Source: Palsa-892 sp035556215
Lineage (GTDB): Bacteria > Pseudomonadota > Alphaproteobacteria > Rhizobiales > Xanthobacteraceae
DNA length: 64,000 bases
Direction: 5' to 3'
NCBI GenBank assembly: GCA_035556215.1
Contig: DATMFI010000027.1
Span: forward strand, 62,001-126,000
A model generated the notes under the pieces. That model searched no databases. It was not told the DNA's origin and worked only from the letters and a program-made list of their open reading frames with translations. Shown here one piece after another: positions 36,287 through 45,856 of this stretch; within the stretch, counting starts at the first letter, position 1; every line of letters begins with the position of its first letter. The position numbers and the translations under genes are program-made.

Positions 36287-38344
36287 ATGGCAAAGCTCAT
36301 CGTCGACGGAACCGAGATTGATGTGCCGCCGGAGTATACGCTCCTGCAGGCATGCGAGGCTGCGGGCGCGGAGATTCCGCGGTTCTGTTTCCATGAGCGG
36401 CTATCGATCGCCGGCAATTGCCGCATGTGTCTCGTCGAAGTGAAAGGCTCGCCGAAGCCGGTCGCTTCCTGCGCCTGGGCGGTGAAGGATTGCCGGCCGG
36501 GCCCGAACGGAGAACCGCCGGTCGTCAATACCAAAACGCCGATGGTTAAGAAGGCGCGCGAAGGGGTGATGGAGTTCCTGCTCATCAACCACCCGCTCGA
36601 CTGCCCGATTTGCGATCAGGGCGGCGAGTGCGACCTGCAGGATCAGGCGATGGCCTACGGCGTAGACAGCTCGCGCTATAAGGAAAACAAGCGCGCCGTC
36701 GAAGACAAATATATCGGGCCGCTCGTCAAGACGATCATGACGCGCTGCATTCATTGCACGCGCTGCATTCGCTTCGCGACCGAAGTCGCCGGCACGCCGG
36801 AACTCGGCGCCATCGGCCGCGGCGAGGATATGGAAATCACGACCTATCTCGAGCACGCGATGACGTCGGAGCTGCAGGGCAACGTCATCGATTTGTGCCC
36901 GGTTGGCGCGCTGACCTCGAAGCCCTACGCCTTTCAGGCGCGGCCGTGGGAATTGATCAAGACCGAATCCATCGACGTGATGGATGCCGTTGGCTCGAAC
37001 ATCCGCGTCGATACGCGCGGCCGCGAAGTGCTGCGCGTGTTGCCGCGCCTCAACGAGGAAATCAACGAAGAGTGGATTTCCGACAAGACGCGTTTCATCT
37101 GGGACGGGCTGCGCACGCAGCGCCTCGACCAGCCTTACGTGCGGGAGCGCGGCAAGCTGCGCCCGGCGAGCTGGAGCGAAGCCTTCGCCGCGATCACGAA
37201 GAAGGTAAAAGGCACGAGCGCCAAGGAAATCGGCGCGATCGTCGGCGACCTTGCTTCGACCGAAGAAATTTATGCGCTGAAGGATTTGCTCGGGAAGCTC
37301 GGTTCGCCGAACATCGACTGCCGTCAGGACGGCGCGATGATCGACCCGTCGCTCGGCCGTGCAAGCTATCTCTTCAACGCGACCATCGCAGGGATCGAGG
37401 AAGCCGACGCGCTGATGATCGTCGGCTCCAATCCGCGCAAGGAAGCGCCGGTTCTGAACGCGCGCATCCGCAAGCGCTGGCGCGCAGGCAACTTCAAGAT
37501 TGGCGTGATCGGCGAGCGTGCCGATCTCACCTACGATTACGAGTATCTCGGTGCGGGCCCCGACACGCTCGCGGCCTATAAGACCGGCCGCAACAAGCCG
37601 CAAAAGCCGATCTGGCTGATCGGTCAGGGCGCGCTGATGCGCAAGGACGGACAGAGCGTGCTTGCGGCGTTTGCCAAGACGGCGCTCGCGTCGGGCGCGG
37701 TCAGTGAGGGCTGGAACGGTTTCTCCATGCTGCACACCGCCGCGTCGCGCGTCGGCGCGCTCGATCTTGGCGCAGTGCCGGGCGAGGGCGGGCTCACCGC
37801 CGCGAAGATGGCGCAGGCTGATGCGCTGAAAGTTCTGTTCCTGTTAGGGGCTGACGAGATCAATGTCGATCCGGGTGCTTTCGTCGTTTACATCGGCACG
37901 CACGGCGATCGCGGTGCGCATCGCGCCGACGTCATTCTGCCGGGTGCGGCCTATACGGAGAAATCGGGCATCTACGTCAATACCGAAGGCCGCCCGCAGC
38001 TTGCCAACCGTGCGGCATTTCCTCCGGGCGATGCGCGCGAAGACTGGGCGATCCTGCGTGCGCTCTCCGAGCATCTCGACGCGAAGCTCTCTTACGACCG
38101 TCTCTCCGATCTGCGCGCGGCGATGATCGCGGCGTATCCGCATCTCGGCAGGATCGGCCAGATCGAGCGTGCCGATGCGAGCGCGCTCGCGCAGATCTCC
38201 AAACTCGGCGACAAGTTGCTCAAGGCGAGCTTCGCTTCGCCCGTCACCGAATTCTATCTCACCAATCCCATTGCGCGCGCTTCCGCCACCATGGCGGAAT
38301 GCGCGGCGCTTGCGGCCGGACAGCCGCGTCAGGCGGCGGAGTAA
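36287..38344 (+). CDS. nuoG: NADH-quinone oxidoreductase subunit G
   Basis: The large peripheral iron-sulfur subunit, 685 residues. Cys34, Cys45, Cys48 and Cys62 bind the [2Fe-2S] cluster N1b. HPLDCPICDQGGECDLQD gives the His-ligated N5 cluster, and CIHCTRCIRF with DLCPVGALT gives N4. The C-terminal two-thirds is a molybdopterin-oxidoreductase-like domain without the cofactor role. No extra N7-type cysteine set was noticed. It is 3 bases after the inserted gene and 4 bases before nuoH. Confidence 0.96.
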   Translation: MAKLIVDGTEIDVPPEYTLLQACEAAGAEIPRFCFHERLSIAGNCRMCLVEVKGSPKPVASCAWAVKDCRPGPNGEPPVVNTKTPMVKKAREGVMEFLLINHPLDCPICDQGGECDLQDQAMAYGVDSSRYKENKRAVEDKYIGPLVKTIMTRCIHCTRCIRFATEVAGTPELGAIGRGEDMEITTYLEHAMTSELQGNVIDLCPVGALTSKPYAFQARPWELIKTESIDVMDAVGSNIRVDTRGREVLRVLPRLNEEINEEWISDKTRFIWDGLRTQRLDQPYVRERGKLRPASWSEAFAAITKKVKGTSAKEIGAIVGDLASTEEIYALKDLLGKLGSPNIDCRQDGAMIDPSLGRASYLFNATIAGIEEADALMIVGSNPRKEAPVLNARIRKRWRAGNFKIGVIGERADLTYDYEYLGAGPDTLAAYKTGRNKPQKPIWLIGQGALMRKDGQSVLAAFAKTALASGAVSEGWNGFSMLHTAASRVGALDLGAVPGEGGLTAAKMAQADALKVLFLLGADEINVDPGAFVVYIGTHGDRGAHRADVILPGAAYTEKSGIYVNTEGRPQLANRAAFPPGDAREDWAILRALSEHLDAKLSYDRLSDLRAAMIAAYPHLGRIGQIERADASALAQISKLGDKLLKASFASPVTEFYLTNPIARASATMAECAALAAGQPRQAAE

Positions 38345-38348
38345 CGCG

Positions 38349-39380
38349 ATGGATTTTGCCTGGCTGTGGTCCACCTATATCTGGCCGATCGGCGTGATCG
38401 TCGTGCAGAGCCTTGTGCTGCTCGTCGCACTTCTGGTCTTCATCGCTTACATCCTGCTAGCCGATCGCAAGATCTGGGCGGCGGTGCAGATGCGGCGCGG
38501 GCCGAACGTCGTTGGGCCGTGGGGCCTGTTCCAGTCGTTCGCCGACCTCATCAAGTTCGTGCTGAAGGAGCCGATCATTCCGGCCGGTGCGAACAAGGGC
38601 GTGTTTCTGCTCGCGCCGCTCGTGACCTGCGTGCTGGCGCTCGCGGCCTGGGCTGTAATCCCGCTCGCCAAGGGCTGGACGATCGCCGATATCAATGTCG
38701 GCGTTCTCTACATTTTTGCGATTTCGTCGCTGATGGTCTACGGCGTCATCATGGCGGGATGGGCGTCGAACTCGAAATATCCGTTCCTCGCCGCGCTTCG
38801 TTCGGCGGCGCAGATGGTGTCCTACGAAGTTTCGATCGGCTTCGTCTTCGTCGGCGTATTGATGTGCGTCGGCTCGCTGAACCTCTCGAAAATCGTCGAG
38901 GCGCAGAATGGCCCGCTTGGCATGTTCCAATGGTTCTGGCTGCCGCTCCTGCCGCTGTTCGTGATTTTTCTCGTCTCGGCGCTTGCCGAAACCAATCGCC
39001 CGCCGTTCGATCTCGTCGAGGCGGAATCCGAACTCGTCGCCGGTTTCATGGTGGAATATTCGTCGACGCCGTATCTGCTGTTCATGCTCGGCGAGTACGT
39101 GGCGATCATGACCATGTGCGCCATGGGCACGATCCTGTTCCTCGGCGGCTGGCTGCCGCCGTTCCCGTTTGCGCCGTTCACCTGGGTGCCGGGCGTCGTG
39201 TGGTTCGTTTTGAAGCTTTGCCTGATGTTTTTCCCGTTCGCGATGGCAAAAGCGATCGTGCCGCGCTACCGCTACGATCAGTTGATGCGCCTCGGCTGGA
39301 AGGTGTTCCTGCCGCTTTCGATTTTCATGGTGTTCGCCGTCGCGGCGGTGCTCTACGCCACCGGCTGGGCGCCGAAGTGA
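38349..39380 (+). CDS. nuoH: NADH-quinone oxidoreductase subunit H
   Basis: Membrane subunit completing the quinone chamber; 343 residues and about eight membrane helices. Hallmarks are ADRKIWAAVQMRRGPNVVG after helix 1 and the acidic loop ALAETNRPPFDLVEAESEL, which couples quinone reduction to proton movement. The open frame starts within nuoG, but ATG 38349 fits the family and the spacing. It is 7 bases before nuoI. Confidence 0.97.
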   Translation: MDFAWLWSTYIWPIGVIVVQSLVLLVALLVFIAYILLADRKIWAAVQMRRGPNVVGPWGLFQSFADLIKFVLKEPIIPAGANKGVFLLAPLVTCVLALAAWAVIPLAKGWTIADINVGVLYIFAISSLMVYGVIMAGWASNSKYPFLAALRSAAQMVSYEVSIGFVFVGVLMCVGSLNLSKIVEAQNGPLGMFQWFWLPLLPLFVIFLVSALAETNRPPFDLVEAESELVAGFMVEYSSTPYLLFMLGEYVAIMTMCAMGTILFLGGWLPPFPFAPFTWVPGVVWFVLKLCLMFFPFAMAKAIVPRYRYDQLMRLGWKVFLPLSIFMVFAVAAVLYATGWAPK

Positions 39381-39387
39381 GGTTGGC

Positions 39388-39876
39388 ATGAAACTCGGCT
39401 TTCACGCGCGCAGCCTACTTCTCCTCGAATTCATTTCGGGGACGATCTTGGCGATGCGTTATTTTTTCGCGCCGAAATCGACGCTCAACTATCCGTTCGA
39501 AAAAGGCATGCTGTCGCCGCGCTTCCGCGGGGAGCACGCGTTGCGCCGCTATCCGAACGGCGAGGAACGCTGCATTGCCTGCAAACTGTGCGAAGCCATC
39601 TGCCCGGCACAGGCGATTACCATCGAAGCGGGGCCGCGCCGTAACGACGGCACACGCCGTACGACACGCTACGACATCGACATGGTGAAGTGCATCTATT
39701 GCGGTTTCTGCCAGGAAGCCTGCCCGGTCGATGCGATCGTCGAGGGACCGAATTTCGAGTTCTCGACCGAAACACGCGAAGAGCTCTATTACGACAAGGA
39801 ACGGTTGCTCGCGAACGGCGACCGCTGGGAGCGCGAGATCGCGAAGAATATCGCGCTCGACGCGCCGTACCGGTGA
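39388..39876 (+). CDS. nuoI: NADH-quinone oxidoreductase subunit I
   Basis: Ferredoxin-like subunit with two [4Fe-4S] clusters (N6a and N6b); 162 residues. The two ligand sets are CIACKLCEAICP and CIYCGFCQEACP, separated by about 40 residues. The N-terminal amphipathic helix (LLLLEFISGTILAMRYFF) seats it on the membrane arm. The start at 39388 gives the usual alphaproteobacterial length. Confidence 0.96.
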   Translation: MKLGFHARSLLLLEFISGTILAMRYFFAPKSTLNYPFEKGMLSPRFRGEHALRRYPNGEERCIACKLCEAICPAQAITIEAGPRRNDGTRRTTRYDIDMVKCIYCGFCQEACPVDAIVEGPNFEFSTETREELYYDKERLLANGDRWEREIAKNIALDAPYR

Positions 39877-39883
39877 GGATGAC

Positions 39884-40498
39884 ATGAACCTCGCAGGGCT
39901 CTTCTTCTATCTCTTCTCCATCGTGGCGGTCGCTTCGGCCTTCATGGTGATCGCGGGCCGCAATCCGGTGCATTCGGTGCTGTTCCTGATTCTGACTTTC
40001 GTGAACGTCGCGGGGTTGTTCGTGCTTCTTGGCGCGGAATTCCTCGCGATGATTCTGATCGTCGTTTATGTCGGCGCGGTCGCGGTGCTGTTCTTGTTCG
40101 TTGTCATGATGCTGGACGTCGATTTCGCCGAGCTGAAGCAGGGCTTCCTGCAATATCTGCCGGTCGGCGTGCTCGTCGGGATGATTTTCTTAGTGGAACT
40201 TGTGCTCGTGGTCGGCGCGTGGGTGATCGGACCGGGCGTGGCTACGGCCATCAAGGCGCCGATCCCGCCGGCGGCGCAGGTCACCAACACCGAGGCCATC
40301 GGCCGGGTGCTCTATACGACCTATGTTCATTACTTCGAGATCGCGGGCATCGTGCTGCTGGTCGCGATGATCGGCGCGATCGTGCTGACGCTGCAGCACC
40401 GCAAGAACGTGCACCGCCAGAGCATTCCGGCGCAGAACGCGCGCAGCAAGAAGACCGCAATCGAAGTCCGCAAGGTTCAGCCGGGGCAGGGTATTTGA
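39884..40498 (+). CDS. nuoJ: NADH-quinone oxidoreductase subunit J
   Basis: Membrane subunit of 204 residues with five membrane helices. Helix 3 contains LIVVYVGAVAVLFLFVVMML, the conserved pi-bulge region. The frame opens inside nuoI; ATG 39884, 7 bases after nuoI, is the family start. A basic C-terminal tail (RKNVHRQ onward) is cytoplasmic. Confidence 0.95.
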   Translation: MNLAGLFFYLFSIVAVASAFMVIAGRNPVHSVLFLILTFVNVAGLFVLLGAEFLAMILIVVYVGAVAVLFLFVVMMLDVDFAELKQGFLQYLPVGVLVGMIFLVELVLVVGAWVIGPGVATAIKAPIPPAAQVTNTEAIGRVLYTTYVHYFEIAGIVLLVAMIGAIVLTLQHRKNVHRQSIPAQNARSKKTAIEVRKVQPGQGI

Positions 40499-40499
40499 G

Positions 40500-40808
40500 A
40501 TGGCGATCGGGCTTTCACATTATCTCACCGTCGGCGCGATCCTGTTCACGCTCGGCACGCTCGGCATCTTCCTGAACCGGAAGAACGTCATCATCATCCT
40601 GATGTCGATCGAGCTCATTCTGCTGTCGGTGAACGTCAATCTCGTATCGTTCTCGGCGTTCCTGAATGACATCGTCGGGCAGATCTATGCGCTGCTGGTG
40701 TTGACCGTTGCGGCGGCGGAAGCCGCCATCGGACTTGCAATTCTCGTGGTGTTCTACCGCAACCGCGGATCGATCGCGGTCGAAGACATCAACGCGATGA
40801 AAGGCTGA
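40500..40808 (+). CDS. nuoK: NADH-quinone oxidoreductase subunit K
   Basis: Three-helix membrane subunit of 102 residues. Conserved glutamates of the proton path are visible in MSIELILLSVNVNLV (helix 2) and AAAEAAIGLAILVVFYR (helix 3). One base separates it from nuoJ and 13 bases from nuoL. Confidence 0.97.
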   Translation: MAIGLSHYLTVGAILFTLGTLGIFLNRKNVIIILMSIELILLSVNVNLVSFSAFLNDIVGQIYALLVLTVAAAEAAIGLAILVVFYRNRGSIAVEDINAMKG

Positions 40809-40821
40809 GGGGGCGGAGGGG

Positions 40822-42909
40822 ATGTATCAAGCCATCGTTTTCCTGCCGCTCGTCGGCTTCCTGATCGCGGGCGCGATTTCGCTGATCGGCGCCCGCGCGC
40901 GCCATCCCGGCGGCATGATGGAAGGCGGGCACGGTCATGACGACGCTCATCATCATGCGCCCGCCGTTTCCGGCGGCGCGGTCGTTCAGCACGATCATCA
41001 TGAGCACGACGATCACGGCCCGCAGGAGCCCGCGGCCTGGGGCTCGCGCCCGGCGGAGATCGTAACGACGAGCCTTCTGATGGTTTCGGCGGCGCTCTCG
41101 TGGGTGGCGCTGTTTTACGTCGCGTTTCAGGAGCACGATACGCGCGTGCCGCTGATGACATGGATTGCCGCGGGCGATCTCAAGGTCGAATGGGCGCTGC
41201 GCATCGACACGATGACGGCGGTGATGTTCGTCGTCGTGAACAGCGTCTCCGCGCTCGTGCACCTTTATTCCATCGGCTACATGAACGAGGAGCCGTACCG
41301 GCCGCGCTTCTTCGCTTATCTCTCGCTCTTTACCTTCGCCATGCTGATGCTGGTGACGGCCGACAACCTTGTGCAACTGTTCTTCGGCTGGGAAGGTGTG
41401 GGCCTCGCAAGCTATCTCCTGATCGGCTTCTGGTATCAGAAGCCCGAGGCTTGCGCCGCCGCGATCAAGGCATTCGTCGTCAACCGCGTCGGCGATTTCG
41501 GTTTCGCGCTCGGCATTTTTGCCGTATTCGCCATGACCGGATCAGTTGGCTTCGAGACGGTGTTTGCTTCGGCAAAATCGCTCGTCGGCCAGCACATTAT
41601 GTTGTTCGGCCACGCCTATGATGCACTGACTGTGATCTGCCTCCTCCTGTTCATGGGCGCGATGGGCAAGTCGGCGCAGTTCCTGCTGCACACCTGGCTG
41701 CCGGACGCGATGGAAGGCCCGACGCCGGTCTCCGCGCTCATCCATGCCGCGACGATGGTTACGGCGGGTGTCTTCATGGTGGCGAGGCTCTCGCCGCTGT
41801 TCGAGCTGTCGCCGACGGCGCTGACGGTCGTCACGGTTGTCGGCGCGATCACGGCGTTCTTCGCCGCGACCGTTGGCCTCGTGCAGAACGACATCAAGCG
41901 GGTCGTCGCTTATTCGACCTGTTCGCAGCTCGGCTACATGTTCGTGGCGATGGGCGTCGGCGCCTATTCGGTCGGCATGTTCCATCTCTTTACGCACGCC
42001 GCCTTCAAAGCGCTTCTGTTCCTTGGCTCCGGTTCGGTCATTCACGCGATGCATCACGAGCAGGACATGCGGAAGATGGGCGGCCTGCGTAGCAAGATTC
42101 CGTTCACCTACTGGATGATGGTGATCGGCACGCTCGCGCTGACCGGTTTTCCGTTCACCGCCGGCTTCTACTCGAAAGATGCGATTATCGAAGCGGCTGC
42201 GGCGGGGCACTCGAGTGCCGCGGATTTTGCATTCTGGATGACGGTGATCGCGGCGGGTCTTACCTCGTTCTATAGCTGGCGCCTCATTTTTCTGACTTTC
42301 CACGGCGAAACGCGTGCCGACCGTCACACCTACGAGCACGCACATGAATCGCCGCTGGTGATGCTGGTGCCGCTCGCGGTCCTCGCCGCGGGCGCCATTG
42401 TGCTGGGTTTCGCTTTCAAGGGCGTGTTCACTCACGCGCATGACGTTGCGGAATTTTTCCGCGCGTCGCTGTTCTCGGCGACGGCCAACAAGATTCTCGA
42501 CGAGATGCATCACATCCCGGTTTGGGCGGTGTACATCCCGACCGCGATGATGGCGCTCGGCTTTATTGTCGCGTGGTGGTTCTATATCGCCAATCCGAGC
42601 CTGCCGAAGGGCCTCGCGGAGGCGAACCCGATCCTGTACCGCTTCCTGCTCAACAAGTGGTACTTCGACGAACTCTACGACTTCATTTTCGTTCGCCCCG
42701 CGAAGTGGCTTGGCCGCTTCTTCTGGAAGAAGGGCGACGGCTGGCTGATCGACGGTTTCGGCCCCGATGGCGTCTCGGCGCGGGTGCTTGATGTTACGCG
42801 CCGCACGGTGCTGCTGCAGACCGGTTATCTCTATCATTATGCGTTCGTGATGCTGATCGGCGTTGCGGCCCTGATCACCTGGTTCCTCGTGAAGGGAGCG
42901 ACGGGATGA
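40822..42909 (+). CDS. nuoL: NADH-quinone oxidoreductase subunit L, with His-rich loop
   Basis: The distal antiporter-like proton-pumping subunit with the long lateral helix; 695 residues and about 16 membrane helices. The antiporter signature LHTWLPDAMEGPTPVSALIHAATMV is intact. Between helices 1 and 2 (residues 31-66) lies an extra loop with ten histidines and several aspartates, which could bind Zn, Ni or Cu. It is absent from E. coli NuoL; related loops may occur in Bradyrhizobium relatives. GGAGGGG precedes the ATG, and the stop overlaps the nuoM start as ATGA. Confidence 0.96.
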   Translation: MYQAIVFLPLVGFLIAGAISLIGARARHPGGMMEGGHGHDDAHHHAPAVSGGAVVQHDHHEHDDHGPQEPAAWGSRPAEIVTTSLLMVSAALSWVALFYVAFQEHDTRVPLMTWIAAGDLKVEWALRIDTMTAVMFVVVNSVSALVHLYSIGYMNEEPYRPRFFAYLSLFTFAMLMLVTADNLVQLFFGWEGVGLASYLLIGFWYQKPEACAAAIKAFVVNRVGDFGFALGIFAVFAMTGSVGFETVFASAKSLVGQHIMLFGHAYDALTVICLLLFMGAMGKSAQFLLHTWLPDAMEGPTPVSALIHAATMVTAGVFMVARLSPLFELSPTALTVVTVVGAITAFFAATVGLVQNDIKRVVAYSTCSQLGYMFVAMGVGAYSVGMFHLFTHAAFKALLFLGSGSVIHAMHHEQDMRKMGGLRSKIPFTYWMMVIGTLALTGFPFTAGFYSKDAIIEAAAAGHSSAADFAFWMTVIAAGLTSFYSWRLIFLTFHGETRADRHTYEHAHESPLVMLVPLAVLAAGAIVLGFAFKGVFTHAHDVAEFFRASLFSATANKILDEMHHIPVWAVYIPTAMMALGFIVAWWFYIANPSLPKGLAEANPILYRFLLNKWYFDELYDFIFVRPAKWLGRFFWKKGDGWLIDGFGPDGVSARVLDVTRRTVLLQTGYLYHYAFVMLIGVAALITWFLVKGATG

Positions 42910-44423
42910 ACAACCTTCCGCTTCTCTCGCTGACGATCTTCCTGCCGCTGGCCGGCGCGCTGTTCATTTTCCTGTTGCGCGGCGACGACGAGGCCGCGCG
43001 GAAAAACGCCCGTTGGGCGGCGTTGTGGACGACGCTGATCACATTTTTCGTTTCGATCTTCCTCGTCACGGGGTTTGATCGAGCGCAAGCCGGCTTTCAA
43101 TTCGTCGAGGATCATCCGTGGCTTGGCGGCGTGATCCGCTATCACCTGGGCGTCGACGGCATTTCGCTGCCGTTCGTGATCCTCACCACCTTCGTGATGC
43201 CGATTGCGATCCTCGCCAGCTTCCGCGCGATCGAGATGCGCGTGAAGGAATACATGATCGCGTTTCTGGTGCTCGAGACGCTGATGGTCGGCACCTTCGC
43301 GGCGCTCGACATGGTGCTGTTCTACGTCTTCTTCGAAGGCGGCCTGATCCCGATGTTCCTCATCATCGGCATCTGGGGCGGCAAGCGCCGCGTCTATGCG
43401 AGCTTCAAGTTCTTCCTCTATACGCTGCTCGGCTCGGTTCTGATGCTGCTCGCCATCATGGCGATGTACATGGAAGCGGGGACGACCGACATCGCGAAAC
43501 TGCTGACGCACGATTTCCCGCGTTCATGGCAGCCGTGGCTGTTCCTGGCGTTCCTCGCGTCGTTCGCCGTGAAGCTGCCGATGTGGCCGGTGCATACCTG
43601 GCTGCCGGATGCGCACGTCGAAGCGCCGACCGCAGGCTCCGTGATCCTTGCCGCGATCCTTTTGAAGATGGGCGGCTACGGTTTCTTGCGCTTCAGCCTG
43701 CCGATGTTCCCGCATGCATCGGAATTGTTCGCGCCGATGATGTTCACGCTCTCGGTCGTGGCCATCGTCTATACCTCGCTGGTCGCGATGATGCAGGAGG
43801 ACATGAAGAAGCTGATTGCGTACTCGTCCGTCGCGCATATGGGCTTCGTTACGCTCGGCATGTTCTCGCTGACCAAAGAGGGGTTGCAGGGCGCGGTGTT
43901 CCAGATGGTGTCGCACGGCTTTGTATCGGGTGCGCTCTTCCTTTGCGTCGGCGTCGTTTACGACCGCCTGCATACGCGCGACATCGATGCCTATGGCGGC
44001 CTCGTGAATCGCATGCCGGCCTATGCCGCCGTGTTCATGGTGTTCACGATGGCGAATGTCGGCCTGCCGGGGACTTCCGGTTTCGTCGGTGAATTCCTGA
44101 CGCTGCTCGCCGCCTTCAAGGCCAATCCGAATGTTGCGTTCTTCGCGACGCTCGGCGTCATTCTGTCGGCGGGCTATGCGTTGTGGCTCTATCGCAGGGT
44201 GGTGTTCGGCGCGCTCACCAAACCGAGCCTGCAAGGGATGCGCGATCTCACGCCGCGCGAGATCCTGCTGTTCGTGCCGCTCCTGATCCTGACGGTGCTG
44301 TTCGGCGTCTGGCCGGGTCCGATCCTCGATACCAGCGCCAATTCCGTAGCCTTCGTCGCCGAACGGGCCCAGACGGCCATTAAGGCGGCGCAAAAGACCG
44401 CCATGCTGATGGGGGTACAGTGA
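42906..44423 (+). CDS. nuoM: NADH-quinone oxidoreductase subunit M
   Basis: Antiporter-like proton-pumping subunit, 505 residues, about 14 membrane helices. It shows FFEGGLIPMFLIIGIWGG with the essential Glu and VHTWLPDAHVEAPTAGSVILA with the pumping-channel residues. It overlaps nuoL by 4 bases and nuoN by one (TGATG), indicating coupled translation. Confidence 0.96.
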   Translation: MNNLPLLSLTIFLPLAGALFIFLLRGDDEAARKNARWAALWTTLITFFVSIFLVTGFDRAQAGFQFVEDHPWLGGVIRYHLGVDGISLPFVILTTFVMPIAILASFRAIEMRVKEYMIAFLVLETLMVGTFAALDMVLFYVFFEGGLIPMFLIIGIWGGKRRVYASFKFFLYTLLGSVLMLLAIMAMYMEAGTTDIAKLLTHDFPRSWQPWLFLAFLASFAVKLPMWPVHTWLPDAHVEAPTAGSVILAAILLKMGGYGFLRFSLPMFPHASELFAPMMFTLSVVAIVYTSLVAMMQEDMKKLIAYSSVAHMGFVTLGMFSLTKEGLQGAVFQMVSHGFVSGALFLCVGVVYDRLHTRDIDAYGGLVNRMPAYAAVFMVFTMANVGLPGTSGFVGEFLTLLAAFKANPNVAFFATLGVILSAGYALWLYRRVVFGALTKPSLQGMRDLTPREILLFVPLLILTVLFGVWPGPILDTSANSVAFVAERAQTAIKAAQKTAMLMGVQ

Positions 44424-45856
44424 TGCATATCGCGATCCCGATGTTTGGCCCCATCCTGCCGGAGCTTCTGGTGCTCGTCGGCGCGCTCGTGCTGCTGCTA
44501 TGGGGCGCGATGCGCGGAGAAAATTCGGTCGATACCGTCGATTACGCCGCGATTGCGATCCTGCTCGTGACGACGGCTATCGTCATGCTGGAGCCGGGAA
44601 CGCCGGTCGAGACGTTCAACGGCAGTTTTGTGATCGATAATTTCTCGCGCTTCATGAAGGTGCTGGTGCTGCTCGGCGCCGCCGCGACGATCGTGCTTGC
44701 CTTCGAGTATTTCCGACAACGCAACATCCGCCGTTTCGAATTCAGCATTCTGCTGCTGACGGCGACCGCCGGCATGATGATCATGATTTCGGCACGCGAT
44801 CTCATCACGCTGTATCTCGGCTTCGAGCTGATGTCGCTTTCGCTTTACGTCATCGCGGCGATCGATCGCGATAATCTGCGCTCGACCGAGGCGGGGTTGA
44901 AGTATTTCGTCCTGAGCGCGCTGGCGTCGGGCATGCTGCTTTACGGCTCGTCGCTGATCTATGGCTTTACCGGCACGGTATCGTTCGCCGGCATTGCCGC
45001 GGCGGCAAAGGCGTCGACTTCCACGGGGCTGATCTTCGGTCTGGTCTTCCTGTTCGCCGGTATCGTTTTCAAGATTTCGGCGGTGCCGTTCCATATGTGG
45101 ACGCCGGACGTTTACGAGGGCGCGCCCACACCGGTGACGGCGTATTTCGCGGCGGCTCCGAAGGTCGCGGCGATGGCGCTGCTCATTCGCGTGGCGCTCG
45201 ATGCGTTTCCGACCATCGTGCCGCAGTGGAAGCAGATCATTATTTTCATTTCGATCGCGTCGATGATGCTTGGCTCCTTCGCGGCGATCGGCCAGCGCAA
45301 CATCAAGCGCATGATGGCTTACAGCTCCATCGGCCACATCGGGTTTGCGCTCATCGGCCTTGCGGCCGGAACGCCGCAGGGCGTGCAGGGCGTGCTGATC
45401 TATATGGCGATCTATGTCGCGATGACGCTCGGTACGTTCGCCTGCATTCTCGCGATGCGGCGCAAGGGCGGCAATGTCGAGGATATCGACCAGCTCGCGG
45501 GCCTCGCGCGCACGCAGCCGCTCGCCGCGATGTTTTTCGCGGCGCTCCTGTTTTCGCTCGCCGGCATTCCGCCGCTCGCGGGCTTCTTCGCGAAGTTCTA
45601 CGTCTTTCTCGCGGCGATCGACGCCAAGCTCTATACGCTCGCGGTGATCGGCGTCGTGACAAGCGTGATCGGTGCCTATTACTATCTGCGCATCGTGAAG
45701 ATCATGTACATGGACGAGCCGGCGGAGCCGTTTCTGCCGATGCCGAACGGGCTGCGGGTTATTCTCGGCATATTCGGCCTGTTCGTGATTTTCTTCTTCG
45801 CCTATCCGTCGCCGCTGGTCGCGGCTGCGGAAGCCGCCGCTAAATCATTGTTCTGA
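44423..45856 (+). CDS. nuoN: NADH-quinone oxidoreductase subunit N
   Basis: Third antiporter-like subunit and the last complex I gene; 477 residues, about 14 helices. It shows LGFELMSLSLYVIAA with the conserved Glu and HMWTPDVYEGAPTPVTAYFA. Its stop overlaps the birA start as TGATG, so birA is translationally linked to the operon, as in many alphaproteobacteria. Confidence 0.96.
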   Translation: MHIAIPMFGPILPELLVLVGALVLLLWGAMRGENSVDTVDYAAIAILLVTTAIVMLEPGTPVETFNGSFVIDNFSRFMKVLVLLGAAATIVLAFEYFRQRNIRRFEFSILLLTATAGMMIMISARDLITLYLGFELMSLSLYVIAAIDRDNLRSTEAGLKYFVLSALASGMLLYGSSLIYGFTGTVSFAGIAAAAKASTSTGLIFGLVFLFAGIVFKISAVPFHMWTPDVYEGAPTPVTAYFAAAPKVAAMALLIRVALDAFPTIVPQWKQIIIFISIASMMLGSFAAIGQRNIKRMMAYSSIGHIGFALIGLAAGTPQGVQGVLIYMAIYVAMTLGTFACILAMRRKGGNVEDIDQLAGLARTQPLAAMFFAALLFSLAGIPPLAGFFAKFYVFLAAIDAKLYTLAVIGVVTSVIGAYYYLRIVKIMYMDEPAEPFLPMPNGLRVILGIFGLFVIFFFAYPSPLVAAAEAAAKSLF

